This document shows positions 43,944 to 52,482 of a stretch of DNA of 64,000 nucleotides, in pieces. Location of the stretch: contig BQXR01000002.1 of assembly GCA_033238645.1 (NCBI GenBank), forward strand, positions 1 through 64,000, read 5' to 3'. Origin of the DNA: Thiomicrorhabdus sp033238645 (GTDB lineage: Bacteria > Pseudomonadota > Gammaproteobacteria > Thiomicrospirales > Thiomicrospiraceae). The position numbers and the translations under genes are program-made. The notes under the pieces are model-generated. The model saw only the letters and a list, made by a program, of their open reading frames with translations, did not search any database and was not told the DNA's origin. Position 1 is the stretch's first letter. Each line of letters opens with the position of its first letter.

Positions 43944-45419
43944 CTATTTACTCAATAAGCGACTAATGGCCAGAGGCTGTCTCTGCATAAATGAGACTTC
44001 TAAGAAGGGCTTTAGAAGCGCTATAAATGATCGTGATTGTGAAGAGAAATTGTGATCGATAAATTCCTGTAAATCTTGCACGGCGGTTTTAAGTTGATTT
44101 TCTGACTCACTTTGAATAGCCCAATCTATGCGATCTAAAAATAGCAACGCACGCTGTACGATAACATCCTGCATCAGTAAGTTCTCAACTTGAGTTTGAC
44201 TGGCATCTTCGCGCTTTTTAAAACTAATCATCTGGCTCAATTTAGATTTAAGTTGCTCGAGAGCCGTCGGGGTATCCATCGGTTCGCTTTGAGAGATCAG
44301 CGCAGCATCTGAGCTTTCAGCAGGGGGGGGACTGGTTGGCTTTTGCACCTTTGCGGCATCCAATGCATTAATCGCCTCTTTCAGAGCTTGTGTATTCAAC
44401 GTTGTTGAATCAAATTCGTCGGCTTTAAACTGGGTTAAATAGCTCAGGTCTTGACCCAGTAAACGAATCAACTGATTACTTTGCGGGAGCTTACTCGCAA
44501 CAATCGCCTGCTCTAAAGCAAGTAGCTGCTGTTTAGAGGCTTCAGTATGTCCCTTTAACAACCACTGTGTATTGATCTCAACTATCCACTGATTAATTTG
44601 TACTTGCGATAGCTTTTCTGTGAACTTCATCACTGGCGCTTCCTGAGGGACATTTTTAGGTACCGAAAGCTGGTTTGACTTAAAATCTAATAACTCTGAT
44701 AGCTTACCGCCAACAACAGAGAGCTGACCCTGTAGCTTTTCCTCTAACTGATTCAATGCTTCTAGTTGTTGCTCGGTTGGCTGTAATGTCGCTTGAGCTG
44801 AAGATTTAAGTTCAGAAGCCGCTGTAATGGCCGTCTCTATTTGGTTTGAAACCTCCAGCCCTAAATTTTCTAAATTTGTCTGCAACTGAGTAATCTGCTG
44901 TTGTGCAGTTTCCTCAATTTTAGTTAAGTCTGCCTGAGTAATAATGGCCTTATTTTCAGGCTGAGAAACTGCTGCTGTAACCAGCTCCTGAATACGCTGA
45001 GTAACCATCTCTGACTGGCTATCTAAACGTTTTTCTAAGGCTTGATTACTCTGGTGTAATTGTGTCACTTTAGACTGTAGGTCATTAATATGCTGTACTT
45101 GCCAATCCATATCGGGTCTGGTGAAGTACAAGGTTCCAATCACTCCAGCAACAGCCAAGCCCCACGCAGAATAACGCCCCCACTTTGCCACTTTAAGCTT
45201 CCATGCTCCTTGTTCTGGTAAGTCACCAGACTTCACCGAATCACTGGCCTTGCTTTGATCATCCTTGATTTTCTCATTCTTGGTTGATTTGCCCGACTCG
45301 ACTGACATAGTTGGTTTCGTCTCTAAAGCCTCTTTAACCACTTCCCCCTCAAGTACTTTATCCACGGGATCATTCATCTTGTCTGTCGGCTTATCTGTGT
45401 TGTTGTGGTGATTTGACAT
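43944..45419 (-). CDS. hemX: HemX-like membrane protein of the hemCDXY operon
   Basis: A 491-residue single-pass membrane protein. A charged, Lys/Asp-rich N-terminal tail (1-80) is followed by one transmembrane helix (about 88-107), a long coiled coil (about 115-225) and a HemX domain to the end. Although called uroporphyrinogen C-methyltransferase-like, HemX lacks the SAM-methyltransferase motifs. It follows hemD and precedes hemY. The SPPPAES linker after residue 360 is encoded by a sense C8TGCTGAAA word (44315-44330). Confidence 0.9.
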   Translation of the reverse strand: MSNHHNNTDKPTDKMNDPVDKVLEGEVVKEALETKPTMSVESGKSTKNEKIKDDQSKASDSVKSGDLPEQGAWKLKVAKWGRYSAWGLAVAGVIGTLYFTRPDMDWQVQHINDLQSKVTQLHQSNQALEKRLDSQSEMVTQRIQELVTAAVSQPENKAIITQADLTKIEETAQQQITQLQTNLENLGLEVSNQIETAITAASELKSSAQATLQPTEQQLEALNQLEEKLQGQLSVVGGKLSELLDFKSNQLSVPKNVPQEAPVMKFTEKLSQVQINQWIVEINTQWLLKGHTEASKQQLLALEQAIVASKLPQSNQLIRLLGQDLSYLTQFKADEFDSTTLNTQALKEAINALDAAKVQKPTSPPPAESSDAALISQSEPMDTPTALEQLKSKLSQMISFKKREDASQTQVENLLMQDVIVQRALLFLDRIDWAIQSESENQLKTAVQDLQEFIDHNFSSQSRSFIALLKPFLEVSFMQRQPLAISRLLSK

Positions 45420-45480
45420 ACTTAATAACCTATTTAGAATCCAATAACTTTAGTCTAACTTAAATAGACACCGCTGTATT

Positions 45481-46293
45481 TTATGAAGCTGTTGATAGCG
45501 ATTGTTTAATACACTGCAGCGTGCCTTCATTACTCTGCTGCGCTACGATGCTTATTTTTGACTGCCAACCTTGATCTTGCAGGTGCTGTTTAATGCGCTG
45601 ACTAAAAACAATCGTATTATGTAAAAATGACCAAATTGTATCGTCCATATTGCCATAACTGACATCAAACTTTATCAAAGCAGTAAGTAAGCTCTCAAAG
45701 CTTTCAACACTGGTAATCAAAAGAATAGGCTGGATTGATTGTGTGAATATCTGCCAGTTTTCGCTACAAAGTGGTGAGGCAACTCGTTTATAGACATCTA
45801 TAAAAGCGACGTTTGCACCACGAGCCTGAAATGTCTCAATCAGTACAGGCCGACCGCCTTGACCTTTAATAATCAAGATCGATTCCCCCGCAACAGATTT
45901 CATTGTTGGGTGTTCTAACAGACTTTCGCTATCAAACTGTGTTTCAGATAGGGTTACTAAAGGTAGGTTGGCGGCTAGGCCTTTCAGCTGAGTGGCTCTA
46001 CCAATGGCATAGTAATTTACTTGAGAAGAGTTGGCTATTAAAGGCTGAAGAGAGGTCACAAAAGAACCCTTTATAAAGCCCTCTACCGCATTCACACTGG
46101 TGAACATTATTTTATCAATTTGTTCAGGCATTTGAGAAAGTGCCTGAGCGTTATGTTCATCATCCAACCACTCAATTTCAATCGTTGGACAATTGAGTGC
46201 AACTCCATTCATTGCCAGAACAGCTTGAGACAGAGCCTCAGCTTGATGTGCTGGTCGTGTGTTCAGTAAGGTGAACAGGAAAGAAGTGCTCAT
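45481..46293 (-). CDS. hemD: Uroporphyrinogen-III synthase HemD
   Basis: HemD closes hydroxymethylbilane to uroporphyrinogen III with ring-D inversion. The 270-residue protein is weakly conserved, as usual for the family: TRPAHQAEAL at the N terminus, MFTSVNAVEGF (about 85-95), YAIGRATQL and ILIIKGQGGRPVLIETFQARGA (about 135-155) and a C-terminal TSVESFESLL. The frame opens two codons earlier at a TTG (46299), but the ATG at 46293 is preferred. It lies after hemC, separated by a hairpin. Confidence 0.9.
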   Translation of the reverse strand: MSTSFLFTLLNTRPAHQAEALSQAVLAMNGVALNCPTIEIEWLDDEHNAQALSQMPEQIDKIMFTSVNAVEGFIKGSFVTSLQPLIANSSQVNYYAIGRATQLKGLAANLPLVTLSETQFDSESLLEHPTMKSVAGESILIIKGQGGRPVLIETFQARGANVAFIDVYKRVASPLCSENWQIFTQSIQPILLITSVESFESLLTALIKFDVSYGNMDDTIWSFLHNTIVFSQRIKQHLQDQGWQSKISIVAQQSNEGTLQCIKQSLSTAS

Positions 46294-46297
46294 AGAC

Positions 46298-46319
46298 AAG
46301 AGACCTAAGCAGGTCTCTT
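46298..46319 (-). promoter_or_regulatory. Intercistronic hairpin between hemC and hemD
   Basis: Perfect 9-base arms AAGAGACCT and AGGTCTCTT with a 4-nt loop. It overlaps the hemC stop codon and buries the AGGT sequence that would serve as hemD ribosome site; translation ending hemC would melt it. This would couple hemD to hemC. Confidence 0.5.
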
Positions 46320-47259
46320 AGCCTTTATGAAGGTCAGAAGCATAAACTTCATCTAAGATTGCCTTAGCACCTTGGTCCAATAACTTCTCAGCGAGTGCTA
46401 CACCAATCGCTTTGGCATCTGCTTTAGGACCTTCAATGCTTGCTGTTAGAATTTCTGTGCCATCTAAAGAACCTACTAAACCACGCATAGAGATCATATC
46501 ACCCTCTAGCTCTGCAAAAACACCGATTGGAACTTGGCAACCGCCTTCTAAACGGTGGTTCATAGCACGTTCTGCAATCGCTCTAATCTCAGAGTCGTCA
46601 TGATTCATTACACGAATAATATCTAAAGTCTCTTTATCTTTTTCAAAATACTCAATACCTAAAGTCCCTTGTGTTACCGCAGGCAGGCAAACTTCTGGTG
46701 CAATCTCATGACGAATACGATCATCTAGCTCTAAACGCTGTAGACCTGATGTTGCTAATACGATAGCATCGTACTCACCGGCATCTAATTTACCTAAACG
46801 GGTTCCAACATTTCCGCGAAGATCACGAACATCAAGATCTGGACGAATCGCTATTAGCTGCGCTTTACGACGTAAGCTAGACGTTCCTAAAATGGCCCCT
46901 TGCGGTAACTCATCAAAAGTAGCAAAATTATTAGATACAAACGCATCTGTTGGTGCATGGCGTTTAAGGATCGCACCTAATGCAAATCCTTCAGGCAGCT
47001 CCATCGGTACATCTTTCATTGAGTGAACCGCAATATCTGCTTTACCTTCCATCATGCGATCTTCAAGCTCTTTGGTAAATAGACCTTTTCCACCAATCTT
47101 TGCTAAAGGTACATCTAAAATTTTATCGCCCTTTGTCGACATTGGTAGCAACTCTATCTCTAATCCTGGATGCGCTTTCTCTAGTTCAGCTTTAACATAT
47201 TCTGCCTGCCACATTGCCAGAGGGCTTTTACGAGTTGCGATTCTCAATGTCTTTTTCAT
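46318..47259 (-). CDS. hemC: Porphobilinogen deaminase HemC
   Basis: HemC polymerises four porphobilinogens to hydroxymethylbilane. Counting from the ATG at 47259 the length is 313 residues, as in E. coli. Motifs: RIATRKSPLAMWQAEYVK, HSMKDVPMELPEGF, RDLRGNVGTRL with substrate-binding Arg residues, and the cofactor-attaching Cys in EGGCQVPIG. The frame extends four codons upstream to a TTG. First gene of hemC-hemD-hemX-hemY. Confidence 0.97.
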   Translation of the reverse strand: MKKTLRIATRKSPLAMWQAEYVKAELEKAHPGLEIELLPMSTKGDKILDVPLAKIGGKGLFTKELEDRMMEGKADIAVHSMKDVPMELPEGFALGAILKRHAPTDAFVSNNFATFDELPQGAILGTSSLRRKAQLIAIRPDLDVRDLRGNVGTRLGKLDAGEYDAIVLATSGLQRLELDDRIRHEIAPEVCLPAVTQGTLGIEYFEKDKETLDIIRVMNHDDSEIRAIAERAMNHRLEGGCQVPIGVFAELEGDMISMRGLVGSLDGTEILTASIEGPKADAKAIGVALAEKLLDQGAKAILDEVYASDLHKG

Positions 47260-47455
47260 TCTATTTTCCAAGTTATTGTCCTGACAGGCTTATGCCAAGA
47301 AGTTCGAATTTTAAGTATCGACCCATTTTACTGAAAAATACCTTAAAGTTTTAGTTAAAATAACGCCTTATAGACTTTAAGTCCCAGTTTTATGGCTAAG
47401 CTAACTTATTGTGATTGATTTAGGCTATTTAAGACCTTAAAAGGTGATGAAGATT

Positions 47456-48006
47456 ATGAAAACCTTATTTGTAAGTGTTGTTTTAAGCTTTAGCTTATTA
47501 ATAAGCACGAATCTATTTGCAAAGTTGGCTCTGCCAAAGCCATCAATTTTGCAAGAGGTCTATGATCTGTAAGCATTAGGAGAGCTATCAAAAGAACAAA
47601 AACTGCCTATTTTGCTGATGTTTGGTGCTGAGTGGTGTGACTACTGTCAGCTGCTAAAAGAAGAGGTCATCGTACCGATGGCTGCCAGTGGTTTATATGA
47701 TGGCAAAGTCGTTCTAATGCGCCATGTAGGTGTGGATGAACCTGATCCTATTCTGCATTGGAATGATCAGAAACTTAAAAAGTCCAAGTGGGCTTATCAG
47801 ATAAATGCGGATATCACACCAACCATCATTTTTTTGATGGTACAGGTAAGGAGATCGCTCCAAGAATTATCGGCATTTCGGAGATAACGCTCTATGCCCA
47901 GTTGATTCACCAAAGCTTAAATACTGCCTATAAGAATATGGGACTTAGTAAACAAATTCCTGCAACACCTGAACTGTTACAGATACAAACTAATCAGGCT
48001 AAGTAA
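47456..48006 (+). pseudogene. Broken thioredoxin-fold (SoxW-like) periplasmic protein
   Basis: Conceptual translation from 47456 gives a signal peptide (MKTLFVSVVLSFSLLISTNLFA), then an in-frame TAA at 47570-47572, then a thioredoxin-like stretch with FGAEWCDYC (CxxC). At the T7 tract 47829-47835 the frame shifts; adding one T restores FFDGTGKEIAPRIIGISE to a stop at 48006. Without these two lesions the protein would be about 183 residues. The sequence still looks protein-like throughout, so inactivation is recent. Disulfide-handling SoxW-like function is inferred from fold and the sulfur-oxidising context only. Confidence 0.8.
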
Positions 48007-48030
48007 TATTAGATTAATTAAAAATTTGAG

Positions 48031-49434
48031 ATGAAGATGAATAATCAACATAACCAAGAAAAACTTTCTAGCGCACGCTTTAGTGAATCTACAGATGCAT
48101 TTGTAGAAGCATTTACGGCTTCTATTCAATTTGATCAGCGACTATATCGCCAAGACATTCAAGGCTCTGTTGCCCATGCAAAGATGTTGACTAAAGCCGG
48201 CATTCTTAATGAAATGGAATTGAACGATATTCTTAAAGGGCTTGAGCAAGTACAGTCTGAAATTGAAGCGGGTGAATTTAACTGGTCAATTCAGCAGGAA
48301 GATATTCATATGAATATCGAGGCTCGTCTAACCAGCTTAATCGGTTTTACGGGTAAAAAGCTACATACGGGTCGCTCACGAAATGACCAGGTAGCAACGG
48401 ATATTCGTCTCTATATTCGTGATGAAATTGATACCATTTTACCTGAGCTTAAACGCCTACAAGAAGGCCTAATTTCACTGGCCGAACGCGAAGCAGATAC
48501 CATTATGCCTGGCTTCACACACCTACAAACAGCACAACCCGTCACTTTCGGCCATCACATGCTGGCTTGGTTTGAGATGATTAAGCGTGATGTAGAGCGT
48601 CTACAAGATTGTCGTAAGCGTGTCAACACATCGCCATTGGGCTCTGCTGCACTAGCAGGAACAACCTATCCAATTGATCGTGCTTACACTGCTAAATTAC
48701 TAAATTTTGAGCGTATTACGGAGAACTCTCTGGATGGTGTTTCTGATCGTGATTTTGCCATTGAGTTCACTGCATTTGCAGCAACTCTATTAATGCATAT
48801 GTCACGTTTCTCTGAAGAGTTAGTCTTATGGTCTTCAGCACAGTTTCAGTTTATTGATCTGCCTGACCGTTTTTGTACTGGTTCTTCGATTATGCCGCAG
48901 AAGAAAAACCCTGATGTTCCAGAGTTAGTACGTGGTAAAACAGGGCGTGTTTATGGTCATCTAATGAGCTTACTGACGTTAATGAAGTCTCAGCCACTGG
49001 CTTATAACAAAGACAACCAAGAGGACAAAGAACCTCTGTTTGATACAGTAGATACGGTTAAAGGTTGCTTGCGTGCTTTTGCAGATATGATCCCTGCCAT
49101 TATTGTTAAGAGAGAGGTGACTTATGCAGCCGCTAAACAAGGTTTCTCTACAGCAACAGATCTAGCAGATTATTTGGTTGGTAAAGGCCTGGCGTTCCGT
49201 GATTCGCACGAAGTGGTTGGTTTAGCGGTTGCGCATGGTATTAAGACCAATGAAGATCTATCTGAGATGTCCTTGGAGACGTTACAGGGGTTCTGTGACA
49301 AGATTACCGATGATGTCTTTGACGTGCTTACCTTAGAGGGGTCTGTCGCGGCTAGAGACCATTTAGGCGGCACAGCACCTAATCAGGTTAGAGCAGCGGT
49401 TAAACGAGCTAAAACACACATATCAAATAATTAG
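48031..49434 (+). CDS. argH: Argininosuccinate lyase ArgH
   Basis: ArgH splits argininosuccinate to arginine and fumarate. The 467-residue length is normal. Visible hallmarks are HTGRSRNDQVATD (about 110-122), MPGFTHLQTAQPVTFGHH, NTSPLGSAALAGT and the fumarase-superfamily signature GSSIMPQKKNPD with the flexible catalytic Ser loop. The N-terminal KLSSARFSE differs from the more common KLWGGRFSE. The start may be the ATG at 48031 or the one at 48037. No other arg gene is nearby. Confidence 0.97.
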   Translation: MKMNNQHNQEKLSSARFSESTDAFVEAFTASIQFDQRLYRQDIQGSVAHAKMLTKAGILNEMELNDILKGLEQVQSEIEAGEFNWSIQQEDIHMNIEARLTSLIGFTGKKLHTGRSRNDQVATDIRLYIRDEIDTILPELKRLQEGLISLAEREADTIMPGFTHLQTAQPVTFGHHMLAWFEMIKRDVERLQDCRKRVNTSPLGSAALAGTTYPIDRAYTAKLLNFERITENSLDGVSDRDFAIEFTAFAATLLMHMSRFSEELVLWSSAQFQFIDLPDRFCTGSSIMPQKKNPDVPELVRGKTGRVYGHLMSLLTLMKSQPLAYNKDNQEDKEPLFDTVDTVKGCLRAFADMIPAIIVKREVTYAAAKQGFSTATDLADYLVGKGLAFRDSHEVVGLAVAHGIKTNEDLSEMSLETLQGFCDKITDDVFDVLTLEGSVAARDHLGGTAPNQVRAAVKRAKTHISNN

Positions 49435-49497
49435 TCGTTATCTTTTAAACAGCACAGCAGTTTTAAAGCTGTGCTGCTCCCACTCTGAGAGGCTCTT

Positions 49498-50202
49498 TTG
49501 CAACTAGATCGTTTCCTCTGTAAACAATCCAACTACAGCCGTAAAACTGTTTTACAGCTTCTGTCAAAACAGCAGATCAAGATAAATGGCGTTATTGCCA
49601 CTTCTCGAGATACGCCTGTTAGCGAATTTTCTCAAATTGAAGTCGCTGGAAACGCTATTTATTCTCCCCCCCCTGCTCAATATTTTATGCTCAATAAACC
49701 TGCTGGTTTTTTAAGTGCGACTAAGGATGAAATTCACCCTACTGCCCTTGAACTGCTCACAGGTATTGTAACGACTGATCTACACATTGCTGGACGCTTA
49801 GACCGAGCAACCACGGGGTTATTAATCTTAACCAATGATGGTAAGTGGTCTCGAAGGTTAACTGAACTAAAAGGGCCTGATGAGAAGCAGATATCCAAAG
49901 TCTATTTAGTTGAAACCGCTTATGCAATCTCTCCTGAAACACCGCAACGGTTTGCAGAGGGAGTCTATTTTGAGTACGAGAATACGACAACCTCCCCTGC
50001 TCAAATTGAAATGGTATCTGAAAAGCTCTATCGGTTAACCATCTACGAGGGGCGCTATCATCAAGTTAAAAGAATGTTTGCCACAGTGGGTAATCGAGTG
50101 GTTAATTTACACCGTGAAAGTATTGGTAGAATCAAACTAGATGATGACTTAAAAAAGGGGGAGTTTAGACCACTTTCCCCTAATGAGATTGACTGGATTT
50201 AG
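49498..50202 (+). CDS. rsuA: Small-subunit pseudouridine synthase RsuA family
   Basis: A 234-residue protein likely making pseudouridine 516 in 16S rRNA. An S4 domain (1-45, MQLDRFLCKQSNYSRKTV) precedes the synthase domain with the catalytic Asp in GRLDRATTGLLILTNDG (about 98-114) and YHQVKRMFATVGN. It starts with TTG (GAGAGG upstream), which fits the family start. Two C-rich words lie in it: C8TGCTCAA (49666, encodes SPPPAQ) and a degenerate CCTCCCCTGCTCAAA (49991, encodes SPAQ). Confidence 0.92.
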   Translation: MQLDRFLCKQSNYSRKTVLQLLSKQQIKINGVIATSRDTPVSEFSQIEVAGNAIYSPPPAQYFMLNKPAGFLSATKDEIHPTALELLTGIVTTDLHIAGRLDRATTGLLILTNDGKWSRRLTELKGPDEKQISKVYLVETAYAISPETPQRFAEGVYFEYENTTTSPAQIEMVSEKLYRLTIYEGRYHQVKRMFATVGNRVVNLHRESIGRIKLDDDLKKGEFRPLSPNEIDWI

Positions 50203-50307
50203 TCACAAACACTCAACAAATATCTAACCAACCTACCATAAATATTGGGTATAAAAAAAGGCCAGCTCTAAAAAAGAGATGACCTTTTGATTCTGAACTT
50301 CATTTGA

Positions 50308-51687
50308 TTATGACATCTGACCAAATCGAATAACCCTATTACGACCAGTATTTTTTGCACTGTAAAGTGCTTGGTCAGCCATATCAATCAGCTCAATTTC
50401 TTTAGTTGCATGCTGCTCGGGAAAAGCAGCAATTCCGATGCTGACACTCAGCTTAATCTGCTGATCACCATCTTTTAACACACTGTCATTTACCTTATGA
50501 CGAATACGCTCACAGACGTTAAATGCATCTTTAGAATCTGCTCCATGTAAAATCATTAAGAACTCTTCACCACCATATCGAACAACAATATCACCATCAC
50601 GCAAGCTGCTCTTAATAATACTTGTTGTTAACACAATGGCATTATCACCCACTAGATGCCCATAGGTATCATTGACCCGTTTAAAATGGTCAATATCCAC
50701 CATAGCTACTGTCAGGCTCGAGTCATCTCTAATCGCACGGGCAAAGTCCTCTTTCAAACGATCCATACCAAAACGACGATTATAGATATTCGTTAAGCCA
50801 TCAACGGCAGCCAATCTTTGGAATTTAGAGTGTGTCATGGCATTATTGATTGCTAGACCAATGCTTCGGCTAAATAGCTGCAATAGTTGTTCTGTGTGCT
50901 CATCGGCAACTGTAGCCCCTGTAGCTGCGACTAAAACCCCTAAATTAACCCCCTTAAACTCAATAGGCTCAATGAATATTTCAGAGGGATTAAAGTGCGT
51001 TAGAACACCATCCAGTCGAATATTATCAGGGACTAAAATTCGCTCTTTTTGACCCGTTTGTACTGACTTCTGAATAACATCATGATTAACTAAGCTATCT
51101 GCATCTAAAATTCCTTTAGATGAAATTAACTGTAACGCACCTTTTTTAGAAATAATAATAGCACCGGCATCAATATTAGTTGAGCGCACGAGCAGACTAA
51201 GTGTTTCATCAGAGAGCACTTCTACATCTAGGTTCTCTGACATTACTTTTGAAAACTGGGTATAAACAGCCTCAATTTCATTGGCTTGAATCAAAGAGGT
51301 TAACATCTGATTGTAGGCTTGGGCACTAACACCAATCTCATCATCTGAAACCATATCAATGCGACGTAGACCCACATCACAAGTAGCGCCCTCTTCATCA
51401 TGAGCTTTCTTCTTTAAACCCTGTGAAATACCTGCCATTTTTAGTGATAACAGCTTTAAATGTGGACGAATCACCATTGAGATCAATAAAAAGCTTAATA
51501 AACCAACAGACTGACCAGCTATCTGCGTCGCCAGAAAAAAGTCCCAATGAAGAACTAGCTCATTTTCAAAACCATACCAGACTAAAAAAAATGGAAACAT
51601 CAACCCGATCAGTACACCAGCAGCCTGCATAAACAGGAACTGGTCTAAGAAAATACTTTTAGTGAGGCGTGGTATACGAATATGCAT
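50308..51687 (-). CDS. Membrane GAF-GGDEF diguanylate cyclase
   Basis: A 459-residue protein. Two N-terminal transmembrane helices (about 12-33 and 45-66), a HAMP-like region (about 67-135), a GAF-like domain (about 140-290) and a C-terminal GGDEF domain (about 295-455). The cyclase site is canonical (VRYGGEEFLMIL), with DGLTNIYNRR at the domain start and DIDHFKRVNDTYGH, so it should make c-di-GMP. No RxxD inhibitory site is obvious upstream. It follows apt by about 40 bases on the same strand. Confidence 0.93.
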   Translation of the reverse strand: MHIRIPRLTKSIFLDQFLFMQAAGVLIGLMFPFFLVWYGFENELVLHWDFFLATQIAGQSVGLLSFLLISMVIRPHLKLLSLKMAGISQGLKKKAHDEEGATCDVGLRRIDMVSDDEIGVSAQAYNQMLTSLIQANEIEAVYTQFSKVMSENLDVEVLSDETLSLLVRSTNIDAGAIIISKKGALQLISSKGILDADSLVNHDVIQKSVQTGQKERILVPDNIRLDGVLTHFNPSEIFIEPIEFKGVNLGVLVAATGATVADEHTEQLLQLFSRSIGLAINNAMTHSKFQRLAAVDGLTNIYNRRFGMDRLKEDFARAIRDDSSLTVAMVDIDHFKRVNDTYGHLVGDNAIVLTTSIIKSSLRDGDIVVRYGGEEFLMILHGADSKDAFNVCERIRHKVNDSVLKDGDQQIKLSVSIGIAAFPEQHATKEIELIDMADQALYSAKNTGRNRVIRFGQMS

Positions 51688-51731
51688 CTAATATAAATCC
51701 TTTGCAAAAAAATAGAGGAATGTTGCTGAAA

Positions 51732-52250
51732 TTACTCTTCAAATTGAATAACAGATCGAACCGTCATATCTTTGTAGGTAAAACTATTCAATGAGACTAA
51801 ATCAATTAGGCAAGCCATACCAATTAAATTATAGCCAACCTTATCACACAGTGCAGCAGCAGCACCCATAGAACCCCCCGTCGCGACAAGATCATCCAAT
51901 AGGATTACATTTGATCCATCGCCAACCTGCATCTCTAAGCTATCTGTTCCATACTCTAGGGCGTAATCTATTTTGGCGCATACATTGGGCAACTTGCCAG
52001 GCTTTCTAACTTTAATAAAGCTTTTATTATGCTTATAAGCCAAGGCGGCAGCAAAAATAAACCCTCTCGACTCTATGCCTGCAAGGCAATCAATCTTCTG
52101 CCACTCTTCATTGGTAAATAGATCACTTATTGCATCAATCGTTTCTTGGAAGTGCGACTTAAGTAACGGAGAGATATCACTAAATAAAATGCCTTTTTTT
52201 GGGAAATCAGGAACAGCATCTAAGTACTGCGCTAATAGGTGTTGCGACAT
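51732..52250 (-). CDS. apt: Adenine phosphoribosyltransferase
   Basis: Apt salvages adenine with PRPP to AMP. The 172-residue protein shows DFPKKGILFSDISPLL, GIESRGFIFAAALAY, the KVRKPGKLP segment and the PRPP loop VILLDDLVATGGSM (about 120-133). Length and order are typical. The following diguanylate cyclase gene is close and on the same strand, but a functional link is not implied. Confidence 0.96.
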   Translation of the reverse strand: MSQHLLAQYLDAVPDFPKKGILFSDISPLLKSHFQETIDAISDLFTNEEWQKIDCLAGIESRGFIFAAALAYKHNKSFIKVRKPGKLPNVCAKIDYALEYGTDSLEMQVGDGSNVILLDDLVATGGSMGAAAALCDKVGYNLIGMACLIDLVSLNSFTYKDMTVRSVIQFEE

Positions 52251-52400
52251 AGATTATCCATTATTGGAATTTAAATTAGAGAAAGAAATCTGACCTGTTT
52301 GTTATTCTAACAGTTATTGCACCTAACAAAGGTAAGAAAATTAAAGGCATTAGGGGACTCTAAATCTTTAGGGAAGTGAAGAAAGAGCTCTACTGAACTG

Positions 52401-52413
52401 AGCAGGGGGGGGG
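52401..52413 (-). repeat. C-rich word, intergenic, minus orientation (G9)
   Basis: CTGAGCA followed by nine G residues in the gap between apt and the kinase-like gene. Confidence 0.6.
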
Positions 52414-52482
52414 AGTTGATAAAGAGAGATCTTCATCAACTATTGATATAACGGTTTATCAGTCAAGTATTTTTAATCCTAA

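Noticed and set aside
51876..51881. C6 tract in apt
   Set aside because: Codes the PRPP-loop glycines and lacks the TGCT core.
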